Source: Hyphomicrobiales bacterium (GTDB lineage: Bacteria; Pseudomonadota; Alphaproteobacteria; Rhizobiales; Rhizobiaceae). From it: DNA of 51,408 bases. The position numbers were made by a program, and so were the translations under genes. Below, piece by piece: positions 42,484-51,393 of the stretch (its first letter is position 1; the number at the start of each line of letters is the position of its first letter). The stretch is from the NCBI GenBank assembly GCA_900465665.1, contig UBJO01000023.1, forward strand, positions 1 through 51,408. The letters are read 5' to 3'. Below the pieces are notes generated by a model, which saw nothing but the letters and a program-made list of their open reading frames with translations, was not told the origin of the DNA and made no database searches.

Positions 42484-43653
42484 ATGACCGATTTTACCGA
42501 CAACTACGAAGAAGAAGACCGCTTTGCCTCCGCGGGTTTGCGCCTGACGGTGGATCTGGCCGCGCTGACCGACAATTGGCGTGACATGGCGCGCCGTTCC
42601 GGCAAGGCGCGCGCGGCGGCCGTGGTCAAGGCCGATGCTTACGGTACCGGGATGGAAGACGCCGGAGAGGCGCTTTATCTGGCCGGCGCGCGGGACTTCT
42701 TCGTTGCGACCGTCGATGAAGGTGTGACGCTCAGGCTCTATGCGCCTGATGCCCGCATCTTCGTGCTCGCAGGCATCTGGCCGGGGACCGAGCGGCGCTT
42801 TTTCGAGAACGATCTCGTGCCGGTCGTATCGTCGGAAGAGCAGCTTGCCTTCTGGATGGCGGTGCTCGCCGAGTATGGCGATTATCCTTGCGCGCTGCAT
42901 GTCGACACCGGTTTCAACCGGCTTGGCCTCGATATGGACGATGCGATCGCGCTCGCCGACGATGTGTCGCGTCCGGCGAGTTTCGCGCCTGTGCTGGTCA
43001 TGAGCCACCTTGCCTGCGGCGACGACCCAAGCTCGGCGATGAACAGGCAACAGCTTGAATCATTCCGCAAGGTTAGCGCCGCCTATGAAGGTATCGATTC
43101 AAGCCTGTCTGCCTCCGCCGGCATCTTCCTCGGCAGCGATTATCACTTCGATCTGACCCGTCCCGGGATCGCTCTCTACGGCGGGGAAGCGGTGAGCGGG
43201 ATGGCCAATCCGATGCGCCCTGTTGTGACGGCGGAAGCGCGTGTCATTCAGGTGCGCGATGTCAAAGCCGGTCAAGGCGTTGGCTATGGTCGCGCGCTGG
43301 AACTCACCCGCGACAGTCGCCTTGCCATCGCCTCGGTGGGCTACGCCGACGGCTATCTGCGCAGCCAATCCAGCGGCGGCGTGCCCCTGCGCCAGGTGAC
43401 GCCGCAGGGTGGCCACGGCTTCATCGCCGGACGCAGGGTGCCGATTGCCGGTCGGGTGACCATGGATCTGACGATTTTCGATATCACCGACCTGCCCGCG
43501 AAAGCGGTGAACGCCGGCGATTATGTCGAGCTTTTCGGGAAGAACATCGCGGTTGACGACGTTGCGCGCGCGGCGGGTACGATCGGCTACGAGGTGCTGA
43601 CGAGCATGGGGTTGCGCCACGAGCAGCGGTATCTCAGCGAGGACGACGGCTAG
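42484..43653 (+). CDS. alr: Alanine racemase
   Basis: The 389-residue PLP enzyme carries the cofactor lysine in AAVVKADAYGTG (about residue 49), HVDTGFNRLGL, SHLACGDDPSS, FDLTRPGIALYGGEAV, and the second active-site tyrosine region SVGYADGYLRSQSS. It makes D-alanine for peptidoglycan. It has a short N-terminal extension MTDFTDNYEEEDR. In rhizobial genomes alr commonly lies between dnaB and radA; here toxin-antitoxin modules flank it on both sides. Confidence 0.95.
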   Translation: MTDFTDNYEEEDRFASAGLRLTVDLAALTDNWRDMARRSGKARAAAVVKADAYGTGMEDAGEALYLAGARDFFVATVDEGVTLRLYAPDARIFVLAGIWPGTERRFFENDLVPVVSSEEQLAFWMAVLAEYGDYPCALHVDTGFNRLGLDMDDAIALADDVSRPASFAPVLVMSHLACGDDPSSAMNRQQLESFRKVSAAYEGIDSSLSASAGIFLGSDYHFDLTRPGIALYGGEAVSGMANPMRPVVTAEARVIQVRDVKAGQGVGYGRALELTRDSRLAIASVGYADGYLRSQSSGGVPLRQVTPQGGHGFIAGRRVPIAGRVTMDLTIFDITDLPAKAVNAGDYVELFGKNIAVDDVARAAGTIGYEVLTSMGLRHEQRYLSEDDG

Positions 43654-43657
43654 GGGC

Positions 43658-43691
43658 TTGGAAAGCGATATTCTCCTGTGCTATACGAGAA
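43658..43691 (+). promoter_or_regulatory. Promoter and inverted repeat upstream of parD
   Basis: TTGGAA (43658-43663) and CTATAC (43681-43686) are 17 bases apart. TTCTC (43671-43675) and GAGAA (43687-43691) form an inverted repeat straddling the -10, a likely site for autorepression by ParD. AGGAG lies before the ATG at 43707. Confidence 0.5.
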
Positions 43692-43706
43692 CAAAAGGAG
43701 ATCGAA

Positions 43707-43961
43707 ATGATTGAGATCCATCTCGACCAGGAGCAGCGTGACTTCATCGACGACCAGGTGAAAGCCGGCCTTTACAAGGACGCGGACGCTGTCGTTGCCG
43801 CCGGCCTTCGGCTTTTGGGGAGCGAAGAAGGCAGGCTGACGGAGTTGAGACGGGCGATCGACGACGCCGAACGCCAGATTGCGCGTGGCGAAGGCGTGAG
43901 CTTCTCTGAAGACGACAGCCTCACGGATTACATCATAAGGAAAGCGCGGGAGCGGACGTGA
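43707..43961 (+). CDS. parD: ParD-family antitoxin
   Basis: The 84-residue protein starts MIEIHLDQEQRDFIDDQVKAGLYKDADAVVAAGLRLL, the ribbon-helix-helix ParD/CC2985-type pattern, followed by the toxin-wrapping tail RRAIDDAERQIARGEGVSF. It neutralises ParE and represses its own promoter as a dimer. The final four bases overlap the parE GTG start. The AGGAG ribosome-binding site is strong, unlike the TumE/TumA module. Confidence 0.92.
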   Translation: MIEIHLDQEQRDFIDDQVKAGLYKDADAVVAAGLRLLGSEEGRLTELRRAIDDAERQIARGEGVSFSEDDSLTDYIIRKARERT

Positions 43962-44272
43962 TACATCGGAGACGGTTCGAACTTTCTCCCGACGCGATCA
44001 CTGACCTAACCGCAATTTACAACTACGTCGCCGAACAAAACCCTTCGGCGGCTCTTAAATTTCTGACCGACATAGAAACAAAGATCAAAGAGATGGCGCG
44101 ATCCGGAAGTTCCGGCGTGTCCCGCAACTGGGTTCGCCCTGGACTCCGCGCGATGCCCTTTAGAGGTCGCTGCATCTATTTCCGCGTCACCGATTCCACC
44201 CTTTACGTCCTGCGCGTCGTTCACGGGCGCCAGTTGATAACCCCCGACGACTTCAGCGAAAGCAACGACTGA
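43958..44272 (+). CDS. parE: ParE/RelE-superfamily toxin
   Basis: The 104-residue protein starts at a GTG overlapping the parD stop. It shows the ParE fold pattern: FELSPDAITDLTAIYNYVAEQNPSAALKFLTDIETKIKEMA, then GVSRNWVRPGLRAMPFRGRCIYFRVTDSTLYVLRVVHGRQ. ParE toxins poison DNA gyrase; RelE relatives cleave mRNA. The lack of the RelE catalytic basic cluster and the sequence style favour ParE. The stop is four bases before radA, so the module is tightly packed against it. Confidence 0.92.
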   Translation: MIHRRRFELSPDAITDLTAIYNYVAEQNPSAALKFLTDIETKIKEMARSGSSGVSRNWVRPGLRAMPFRGRCIYFRVTDSTLYVLRVVHGRQLITPDDFSESND

Positions 44273-44276
44273 CCTC

Positions 44277-45680
44277 ATGGCAAAAGCAAGAACACAATTC
44301 ATCTGCCAGGGCTGCGGCACCATCCATAGCCGCTGGGCCGGCAAGTGCGAGGGTTGCGGCGCGTGGAACACCATCGTCGAGGAAGACCCTATGGGCGGGA
44401 TCGGCGGTGGGCCGGCGAAGACGCCGAAGAAGGGCCGACCAGTAGCGCTGACCGCGCTGTCTGGCGAGATCGAGGAAGCGCCGCGCATCCATACCGGCAT
44501 ATCCGAGCTCGACCGAGCGCTGGGCGGCGGCTTCGTGCGGGGTTCGGCGGTGCTGATCGGTGGTGATCCCGGTATCGGCAAGTCGACGCTTCTCATGCAG
44601 GGGGCGGCGGCGCTTTCTCGGCGCGGGCATCGGATCATCTATGTCTCGGGCGAAGAAGCCGTGGCGCAGGTGCGGCTCAGGGCGCAACGCCTTGGGGCAG
44701 CGGATACGGATGTGCTGCTCGCAGCCGAGACCAATGTCGAGGATATTCTGGCGACGCTGGCCGAAGGCAAGCGGCCCGACCTCGTCATCATCGATTCCAT
44801 TCAGACGCTGTGGAGCGATCTGGCCGAATCCGCGCCGGGCACCGTGACACAGGTGCGCACCGGCGTGCAGGCGATGATCAAGTTTGCCAAGCAGACGGGT
44901 GCCGCCATGGTGCTCGTCGGCCATGTGACCAAGGACGGGCAGATCGCCGGTCCGCGCGTGGTCGAGCACATGGTCGATGCGGTTCTCTATTTCGAGGGCG
45001 ACCGCGGTCACCACTACCGCATTCTGCGCACCGTCAAGAACCGCTTCGGGCCGACCGACGAGATCGGCGTGTTCGAGATGTCGGACAAGGGCTTGCGCGA
45101 GGTGGCGAACCCTTCCGAGCTCTTCCTCGGCGAGCGCAACGAGAAATCGCCTGGAGCTGCCGTCTTCGCCGGCATCGAGGGCACGCGGCCGATCCTCGTC
45201 GAAGTGCAGGCACTGGTGGCGCCGACATCGCTCGGTACGCCGCGACGCGCGATCGTAGGCTGGGATTCGGCGCGGCTGTCGATGATCCTCGCCGTGCTCG
45301 AAGCGCATTGCGGTGTCAAGCTCGGGCAGCACGACGTCTATCTCAACATTGCCGGCGGCTACCGGATTTCAGAGCCTGCAGCGGATGTGGCGGTCGCATC
45401 GGCGCTGGTTTCGTCGCTTGCCGGTATTGCCCTTCCCGCCGATTGTGTCTATTTCGGCGAAGTCAGCCTGTCGGGCGCCGTCCGGCCGGTTGCGCACACG
45501 AACCAGCGCCTCAAAGAAGCCGAGAAGCTCGGATTTTCTGCAGCGCTGCTTCCATCGGGGTCCGCCGAACTGCCGAAAGGCACGGGCGGACGCTGGAGCG
45601 AGATCGAAAGCCTGCCGGATCTGGTCGCCCGGATCGCCGGCTCGAAGGGCGCTTTGAGACGTGTGGAAGAAGAGGTTTGA
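44277..45680 (+). CDS. radA: DNA repair protein RadA (Sms)
   Basis: The 467-residue protein has a C4 zinc finger (FICQGCGTIHSRWAGKCEGCGAW, cysteines near 10, 13, 24 and 27), a RecA-like ATPase with GGDPGIGKSTLL (about 97), the RadA-specific KNRFGPTDEIGVF motif, and a C-terminal Lon-like domain (HDVYLNIAGGYRISEPAADVAVASALVSSL). It processes recombination intermediates. The start is four bases past parE, so the toxin gene and radA probably share a transcript. Confidence 0.96.
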   Translation: MAKARTQFICQGCGTIHSRWAGKCEGCGAWNTIVEEDPMGGIGGGPAKTPKKGRPVALTALSGEIEEAPRIHTGISELDRALGGGFVRGSAVLIGGDPGIGKSTLLMQGAAALSRRGHRIIYVSGEEAVAQVRLRAQRLGAADTDVLLAAETNVEDILATLAEGKRPDLVIIDSIQTLWSDLAESAPGTVTQVRTGVQAMIKFAKQTGAAMVLVGHVTKDGQIAGPRVVEHMVDAVLYFEGDRGHHYRILRTVKNRFGPTDEIGVFEMSDKGLREVANPSELFLGERNEKSPGAAVFAGIEGTRPILVEVQALVAPTSLGTPRRAIVGWDSARLSMILAVLEAHCGVKLGQHDVYLNIAGGYRISEPAADVAVASALVSSLAGIALPADCVYFGEVSLSGAVRPVAHTNQRLKEAEKLGFSAALLPSGSAELPKGTGGRWSEIESLPDLVARIAGSKGALRRVEEEV

Positions 45681-45773
45681 TCCTTTCATCGCCGCAACAG
45701 GTGATGATATAGGATGCACGCAATGAGGCGCGACTGAGCTGCGAATTGGCGGCCGTCCTGGAGTTGGATTTAT

Positions 45774-46400
45774 ATGCCCATTACGATTTTCGACGGTATT
45801 GTCATCGGCGTCGTGCTTTTTTCCGCCGTGCTCGCCATGGTGCGCGGCTTCTCCCGCGAAGTGCTTTCGATCGCAAGCTGGGGCGGTTCGGCTGCCGCAG
45901 CCTACTATTTCTACCCCTATCTCGTGCCCTACGCCAAGAAGTACACCGACGATGACCGCATCGCGCTGGTCGGCTCGGCCGCGGTCGTGTTCCTGATCGC
46001 GCTGATCGTCATTTCCTTCATCACCATGAAGATCGCCGATTTCATCATCGACAGCCGCATCGGCGCGCTCGACCGTACTTTGGGCTTCCTGTTTGGCGCC
46101 GCAAGAGGCATACTTCTGCTCGTCGTCGCCACCGCTTTCTGGAACTGGCTCGTCGATGTCGATCACCGTCCGAACTGGGTGAACAACGCCAAGTCCAAGC
46201 CGTTCCTGGATTCGATGGTGACGAAGCTGCAGTCGGTTCTGCCTGCTGAATTCGCCCAGGTGATCCGCGCGAGCGTGATGGAAAAACTACAGCCGCAGGG
46301 CGGCAATGCGGAAGGCGACAATGCGCCGGCTTCCGATCAGGCGCCGGCCGAGGATGCCGCGCCCGCTCCTGCCAATGGTGCACAGCAGCCGTCTAATTGA
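45774..46400 (+). CDS. cvpA: CvpA family membrane protein
   Basis: The 208-residue protein has four N-terminal helices over about 165 residues, beginning MPITIFDGIVIGVVLFSAVLAMVRGFSREVLSIASWGG, the CvpA signature (DGIVxG, VRGFxREVLSI). A hydrophilic, alanine/proline-rich C-terminal tail of about 45 residues follows. CvpA is needed for colicin V production in E. coli and affects envelope integrity; its exact role is unknown. The cvpA-purF order is conserved across proteobacteria. Confidence 0.92.
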   Translation: MPITIFDGIVIGVVLFSAVLAMVRGFSREVLSIASWGGSAAAAYYFYPYLVPYAKKYTDDDRIALVGSAAVVFLIALIVISFITMKIADFIIDSRIGALDRTLGFLFGAARGILLLVVATAFWNWLVDVDHRPNWVNNAKSKPFLDSMVTKLQSVLPAEFAQVIRASVMEKLQPQGGNAEGDNAPASDQAPAEDAAPAPANGAQQPSN

Positions 46401-46415
46401 CGCAGTGTTCAACAG

Positions 46416-46444
46416 CTTGACCCAGCCTATGGCAGTTGCCATTT
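46416..46444 (+). promoter_or_regulatory. Putative promoter of purF
   Basis: CTTGAC (46416-46421) matches the alphaproteobacterial -35 perfectly. CCATTT (46439-46444), 17 bases on, is a fair -10. It predicts a leader of about 95 bases before purF. Confidence 0.4.
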
Positions 46445-46546
46445 GAGGGGGACGCGAATAAAGGTCCGGCCGGGCACACGCTCCGCCGGGCTTACGCCGT
46501 TTTCGGAAGTGCCATTCCATTCTTGTGAGAGCAAAGGCCCGCAGCA

Positions 46547-48037
46547 ATGAACCAGTCCCATTCCTCCACGCTCAACGACGAACTCGATGGCGATACGCTG
46601 CATGAGGAATGCGGTGTCTTCGGCGTTCTCGGCCATCCCGATGGCGCAACGCTGACAGCACTCGGGCTGCATGCTCTGCAGCATCGTGGACAGGAAGCGG
46701 CTGGCATCGTCACTTTCGACGGCAAGCAGTTCCATACCGAAAAGCGCATGGGCCTCGTCGGCGACCACTACACCGATCCGGCAACGCTGGCGAAGCTCCC
46801 TGGCTTCATTTCGATCGGCCACACGCGCTACTCCACGACGGGCGAAGTGGCGCTGCGCAACGTGCAGCCGCTGTTCGCCGAACTCGAAGTCGGCGGCATA
46901 GCCGTTGCCCATAACGGCAACTTCACCAACGGCCTGACGATGCGGCGCATGCTGATCGCCGATGGCGCCATCTTCCAGGCGACGTCGGACACCGAAGTGG
47001 TGCTGCACCTGATTGCCCGCTCCAAGCAGACATCCTCCTCCGACCGCTTCATCGACGCCATCCGCCAGATGGAAGGTGGCTACTCGATGCTGGCGATGAC
47101 CCGCACGAAGCTGATCGCCGCGCGCGACCCGATCGGCATCCGCCCGCTCGTCATGGGCGAACTCGACGGCAAGCCGATCTTCTGTTCCGAGACCTGTGCG
47201 CTCGACATCATCGGCGCGAAGTACATTCGCGACGTCGAGAACGGCGAAGTCATCATCTGCGAAATCCAGCCCGACGGCTCGATCACCATCGACAGCCGCA
47301 AGGCCGATCAGCCGAAGCCGGAACGCCTCTGCCTGTTCGAATATGTCTATTTCGCCCGGCCCGATTCCGTCGTCGGCGGCCGTAGCGTCTATACCGCGCG
47401 CAAGAACATGGGCATCAACCTTGCCAAGGAAGCCCCCGTCGAGGCCGACGTCGTCGTGCCCGTACCCGATGGCGGCACGCCGGCAGCACTCGGCTTTGCC
47501 CAGGCGAGCGGCATCCCGTTTGAATACGGCATCATCCGCAACCATTATGTCGGCCGCACCTTCATCGAGCCGACGCAGCAAATCCGCGCCTTCGGCGTGA
47601 AGCTGAAGCATTCGGCCAACCGCGCGACGATCGAGGGCAAGCGCGTCGTGCTCGTCGACGATTCGATCGTGCGCGGCACGACCTCGCTGAAGATCGTGCA
47701 GATGATCCGCGATGCCGGCGCCAAGGAAGTGCATATCCGCGTCGCCAGCCCGATGATCTACTTCCCCGACTTCTACGGCATCGATACGCCCGATGCCGAC
47801 AAGCTGCTCGCCAACCAGTATTCGAGCCTGCAGGCGATGTGCGACTATATCGGCGCCGACTCGCTCGAGTTCCTGTCGATCGACGGACTTTACCGCGCCG
47901 TTGGTGGCGAGAACCGCGACGCCGCCAATCCGCAATTCACCGACCACTACTTCACCGGTGACTACCCGACCCGCCTGCTCGACAACGACAGCACCAGCAA
48001 TGTCCGCAAGCTCGCCGTCATGGCCAGCAACGGCTGA
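46547..48037 (+). CDS. purF: Amidophosphoribosyltransferase PurF
   Basis: The 496-residue enzyme makes phosphoribosylamine from PRPP and glutamine, the first step of purine synthesis. The N-terminal nucleophile cysteine is at 22 in HEECGVFGVLG, so a 21-residue propeptide should be removed. It has the glutaminase HRGQEAAGIVT and GHTRYSTTGE segments, and the PRPP-binding VVLVDDSIVRGTTS. An iron-sulfur cluster is usual for this Bacillus-type form with a propeptide; its ligands cannot be assigned by eye. Confidence 0.97.
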   Translation: MNQSHSSTLNDELDGDTLHEECGVFGVLGHPDGATLTALGLHALQHRGQEAAGIVTFDGKQFHTEKRMGLVGDHYTDPATLAKLPGFISIGHTRYSTTGEVALRNVQPLFAELEVGGIAVAHNGNFTNGLTMRRMLIADGAIFQATSDTEVVLHLIARSKQTSSSDRFIDAIRQMEGGYSMLAMTRTKLIAARDPIGIRPLVMGELDGKPIFCSETCALDIIGAKYIRDVENGEVIICEIQPDGSITIDSRKADQPKPERLCLFEYVYFARPDSVVGGRSVYTARKNMGINLAKEAPVEADVVVPVPDGGTPAALGFAQASGIPFEYGIIRNHYVGRTFIEPTQQIRAFGVKLKHSANRATIEGKRVVLVDDSIVRGTTSLKIVQMIRDAGAKEVHIRVASPMIYFPDFYGIDTPDADKLLANQYSSLQAMCDYIGADSLEFLSIDGLYRAVGGENRDAANPQFTDHYFTGDYPTRLLDNDSTSNVRKLAVMASNG

Positions 48038-48107
48038 TCTCGACTGACCTTTCGATCGAGGGGCCGATCGCGCCCCTCGCCTCCCCGCGCATACGGATAA
48101 GGCTACA

Positions 48108-48848
48108 ATGAGCGTCAATCTCACCGGCAAGGTCGCACTCGTCACCGGCGCATCGCGCGGGATCGGCTATTTCACCGCACTCGAACTTGCCAAGGCCGGC
48201 GCCCATGTCGTCGCCTGCGCCCGCACGGTCGGCGGCCTCGAGGATCTCGATGATGCGATCAAGGCCGTCGGCGGCTCGGCGACGCTGGTGCCCTTTGACC
48301 TTGCCGACATGAACGCCATCGACGCGCTCGGCGCCTCGATCTTCGAACGCTGGGGCAAGCTCGACGTTCTCGTCGCCAACGCCGGCGTGCTCGGAGTGAT
48401 CTCGCCGATCGGCCATATCGAGGCGAAGGTGTTCGAGAAGGTGATGACCATCAACGTGACGGCTACGTGGCGGCTGATCCGCTCGGTCGATCCGCTGCTG
48501 ACGCGCTCCGAAGCCGGACGCGCCGTTATCCTGTCTTCCGCTGCCGCCCATCGCTGCCGTCCGTTCTGGGGCGCCTATTCGGCGTCCAAGGCTGCGGTCG
48601 AGGCCTTGGCGCGCACTTGGGCTGGCGAAACGCAGAGCACGCCGCTTCGCGTCACCAGCGTCGATCCGGGCGCCACGCGCACGGCGATGCGCGCGCAGGC
48701 GGTGCCGGGCGAAGATCCGGAAACGCTGCCGCACCCTTCCGAGGTTGCCAAGGCGATGATGCCGCTTCTGGCTCCCGACTACACCGAAACAGGCAAGCTG
48801 TTCATCGTTCGCGAGAACAAGCTCGTCGGCTACCAGATGCCCGGCTAA
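48108..48848 (+). CDS. SDR family NAD(P)-dependent oxidoreductase
   Basis: The 246-residue protein has TGASRGIGYFTA (cofactor, 14-25), NAG in VLVANAGVLG, the catalytic serine in VILSSAAAHRC, and YSASKAAVEAL with tyrosine and lysine. The substrate is unknown. It follows purF after 70 bases in rhizobial gene order, possibly co-transcribed. Its closest style is that of the short classical SDRs with a C-terminal GYQMPG. Confidence 0.9.
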   Translation: MSVNLTGKVALVTGASRGIGYFTALELAKAGAHVVACARTVGGLEDLDDAIKAVGGSATLVPFDLADMNAIDALGASIFERWGKLDVLVANAGVLGVISPIGHIEAKVFEKVMTINVTATWRLIRSVDPLLTRSEAGRAVILSSAAAHRCRPFWGAYSASKAAVEALARTWAGETQSTPLRVTSVDPGATRTAMRAQAVPGEDPETLPHPSEVAKAMMPLLAPDYTETGKLFIVRENKLVGYQMPG

Positions 48849-48858
48849 GCCGTTTCGG

Positions 48859-49611
48859 CTAGCGCGGCGCTTGCGCTGCTGTCCGGAAGAGGCCCGATAG
48901 GTCGGGCTCGGTCGGGCAAAGCGCGTTGAGATCGACAGGCCCCTGGATGCCGGCGATGCCGCCGGTATCGGCGAACTGCCAGATCGACCATGTCAAGCAA
49001 TCGCCCACCGACGGCTCCCCAGCGATGCTTCGCAGCCAGAGATGGTGCGCGGGAAACATCTCCTCGTGCCCTCTCAGATATTGATCGAAGAAGGGCTGAT
49101 CGACGTAGAGGATCGGCTTGCCGGGATAGGCGCCGTTTAGCTCCGCGAAGAAAGCCGTGAGCTCACCAATCAATTCCTCGCGTGTCGGCACCTTGCCGCA
49201 ATTGCCGGTAAATTCGAGATCGATGGCAAGCGGAAGCGTTCCCTGTTCGGAAGGCACCGTCGCCAGCACGTTTTGCGCCTGATCGCGGCCGGGGCGGCAG
49301 AAGGTGAAGAAGTGATAGGCGCCCCTGACGATGCCCGCATTCTTCGCCGCCTGCCAGTTCTCGGCAAAGCGGGTGTCGCGATGATCCCCGCCTTCCGTCG
49401 CCTTCATGATGGCAAAGCGGACATTCGGCTGCGCGGCCAGCGCATTCCAATCGATCGCGCCCTGATGGTGGCTGATATCGATGCCCTGGATCGGATAATC
49501 GGCAAGCGAGGGTGGTGAGAAAGGGGCCATGGCGCGATGGTATGCCAGATAGGCGGCTGAAGCGACAGCCAGAAGGACGGCGGCAAGCACTGCCTGGTTT
49601 ATTCGCTTCAA
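48859..49611 (-). CDS. GH25-family muramidase (lysozyme), membrane-anchored
   Basis: The protein is 250 residues from a TTG at 49611, chosen because GGAG lies six bases upstream; a GTG at 49623 is also possible, and longer frames have atypical composition. A single N-terminal helix (INQAVLAAVLLAVASAAYLAYH, about 4-25) anchors it. The GH25 domain has IQGIDISHHQGAIDW (catalytic-region aspartate), AIMKATEGGDHRDTRFAENWQAAKNAGIVRGAYHFF, AIDLEF with the acidic pair, ILYVDQPFF and WSIWQFAD. GH25 enzymes cleave between MurNAc and GlcNAc of peptidoglycan. Here it is presumably a periplasmic cell-wall remodeller. Confidence 0.85.
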   Translation of the reverse strand: MKRINQAVLAAVLLAVASAAYLAYHRAMAPFSPPSLADYPIQGIDISHHQGAIDWNALAAQPNVRFAIMKATEGGDHRDTRFAENWQAAKNAGIVRGAYHFFTFCRPGRDQAQNVLATVPSEQGTLPLAIDLEFTGNCGKVPTREELIGELTAFFAELNGAYPGKPILYVDQPFFDQYLRGHEEMFPAHHLWLRSIAGEPSVGDCLTWSIWQFADTGGIAGIQGPVDLNALCPTEPDLSGLFRTAAQAPR

Positions 49612-49697
49612 TGGTGGCTCCACTTTGCCCGGCGTTGTTGTCTGATATAGGGCGGGCCTGAGCGATGTCGTGACCGCCCGGCCCTTCGCTTGCGCTC

Positions 49698-49751
49698 CGG
49701 GCGTTCGACGCTGCAATCGATTCGCTGGATCGATTGCTCGGGCTACGCCCG
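49698..49751. repeat. Nested palindromic element in the GH25-cysS gap
   Basis: CGGGCGT (49698-49704) and ACGCCCG (49745-49751) form an outer stem. GCAATCGAT (49713-49721) and ATCGATTGC (49729-49737) form a perfect inner stem with a 7-base loop. It lies in the 350-bp gap 49612-49961, where I see no gene. It looks like a repeated rhizobial intergenic unit, which is inference from its form. Confidence 0.6.
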
Positions 49752-49961
49752 ACCGCGTCTCACCCCCTTGACCAACGCCCGAAGCCGGGCCATAAAACCC
49801 GCCATGAAGACGGTTACCTGCATCATCTGCCGGAAGATTATTCGCTAGCGCGCTCGCTGGCCTGGCCGTTTTCGTCTCCCAATACGCCAAGATGACAAAC
49901 GCCCCGGCCCGCCGGTCGCGATACGTTGTTTTTCGGATTATGGCATTTTGGGAGAATAGAC

Positions 49962-51368
49962 ATGAACGGCCAGTCGGGATCGAAGACGCCGGAACTCAAG
50001 CTGTACAACACGCTGACGCGCGAACGGACGGGCTTCGCACCGATCGACGCCGACAATGTGCGCATGTATGTCTGCGGCCCGACCGTCTATGACTTCGCCC
50101 ATATCGGCAATGCCCGCCCCGTCATCGTCTTCGACGTTCTGTTTCGGCTGCTGAAGCATGTCTATGGCGACGACCACGTCACCTATGCGCGCAACATCAC
50201 CGACGTCGACGACAAGATCAACGCCCGCGCGTTGCGCGATCATCCGAGCCTTTCGCTCAACGACGCGATCCATGCGGTGACCGAGAAGACGGCGCGGCAG
50301 TTCCACGAAGACGTGGCGGCACTCGGTTGCCTCGAGCCATCGGTGGAGCCGCGCGCCACCGACAATATCGCGCAGATGATTGAGATCATCGGGCGGTTGA
50401 TTGCGCGTGGGCACGCCTATGAGGCCGAGGGCGAGGTGTTGTTCGACACCAAGTCGATGGCCGACTACGGACAGCTTTCCAAGCGCCCGCTCGACGAGCA
50501 GCAGGCGGGCGCCCGCATCGCGGTCGACGCGCACAAGAAGAACCCCGGCGACTTCGTTCTCTGGAAGGCCTCCAGCGACAGTGAGCCCGGCTGGGAAAGC
50601 CCCTGGGGTCGCGGCCGTCCCGGCTGGCACATCGAGTGCTCGGCGATGAGCCAGCGCTATCTCGGCGACATCTTCGATATCCATGGCGGCGGGCTCGACC
50701 TGATCTTCCCGCACCATGAAAACGAGATCGCCCAGTCGCGCTGCGCGCATGGCACCGAGGTGATGGCGAATGTGTGGATGCACAACGGCTTCGTGCAGGT
50801 CGAAGGCCGCAAGATGTCGAAGTCGGAAGGCAACTTCATCACCATCAATGAATTGCTGGCAACTGAGAAATTCGGCGGCCGCAAATGGCCGGGCGCGGTG
50901 CTGCGTCTTGCCATGCTGATGACGCATTACCGCGAGCCGATCGATTTTTCGGTCAAGCGCCTGGAAGAGGCCGAACGCCTGCTGGCAAAGTGGCCGGCGG
51001 CGGACGCCGGCGACGCCGCACCGTCTGAGGCGGTCCTCGGCGCGCTCCGCGACGATCTCAACACGGTGGCTGCCGTGCAGGCGCTGCATGCGCTGGCACA
51101 GGAAGCCAACGCCGACAAATCGCTGCTGCCGACCTACGCCGCCAGTGCCGCCCTGCTCGGTCTTTTGCCCGAGATGGCGGAGATCGATGAGGCGGTGGCG
51201 ATCGAGATCGACCGGCGCGTGAAGGCGCGGTTGGAACTGCTGAAGGCCAAGAACTTCGCCGAGGCCGACAAGATCCGCGACACGCTGCTGGCCGAGGGCG
51301 TGCAACTGAAGGACGGCAAGGATGCGGTGACCGGCGAGCGGGTGACGACTTGGGAGGTGAAGCGGTAG
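49962..51368 (+). CDS. cysS: Cysteinyl-tRNA synthetase
   Basis: The class I synthetase is 468 residues from the ATG at 49962 ([22 protein letters not shown]), with GGGAG upstream; an in-frame ATG at 49926 lacks such a site. The motifs are [18 protein letters not shown] (zinc cysteine and HIGH-type HIGN), [12 protein letters not shown] with the second zinc cysteine, [19 protein letters not shown], and KMSKS at about 285 ([11 protein letters not shown]). It attaches cysteine to tRNA-Cys. The C-terminal anticodon domain is complete. The gene is the last in the window and is followed by the start of a repeat element. Confidence 0.97.
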   Translation: MNGQSGSKTPELKLYNTLTRERTGFAPIDADNVRMYVCGPTVYDFAHIGNARPVIVFDVLFRLLKHVYGDDHVTYARNITDVDDKINARALRDHPSLSLNDAIHAVTEKTARQFHEDVAALGCLEPSVEPRATDNIAQMIEIIGRLIARGHAYEAEGEVLFDTKSMADYGQLSKRPLDEQQAGARIAVDAHKKNPGDFVLWKASSDSEPGWESPWGRGRPGWHIECSAMSQRYLGDIFDIHGGGLDLIFPHHENEIAQSRCAHGTEVMANVWMHNGFVQVEGRKMSKSEGNFITINELLATEKFGGRKWPGAVLRLAMLMTHYREPIDFSVKRLEEAERLLAKWPAADAGDAAPSEAVLGALRDDLNTVAAVQALHALAQEANADKSLLPTYAASAALLGLLPEMAEIDEAVAIEIDRRVKARLELLKAKNFAEADKIRDTLLAEGVQLKDGKDAVTGERVTTWEVKR

Positions 51369-51393
51369 TCATGGTCAGCGCTGCGGCCCGCGA

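Noticed and set aside
46427..48145. A 572-codon minus-strand open frame opposite purF.
   Set aside because: purF is certain from its active-site motifs; the antisense frame has no domain or start signal.
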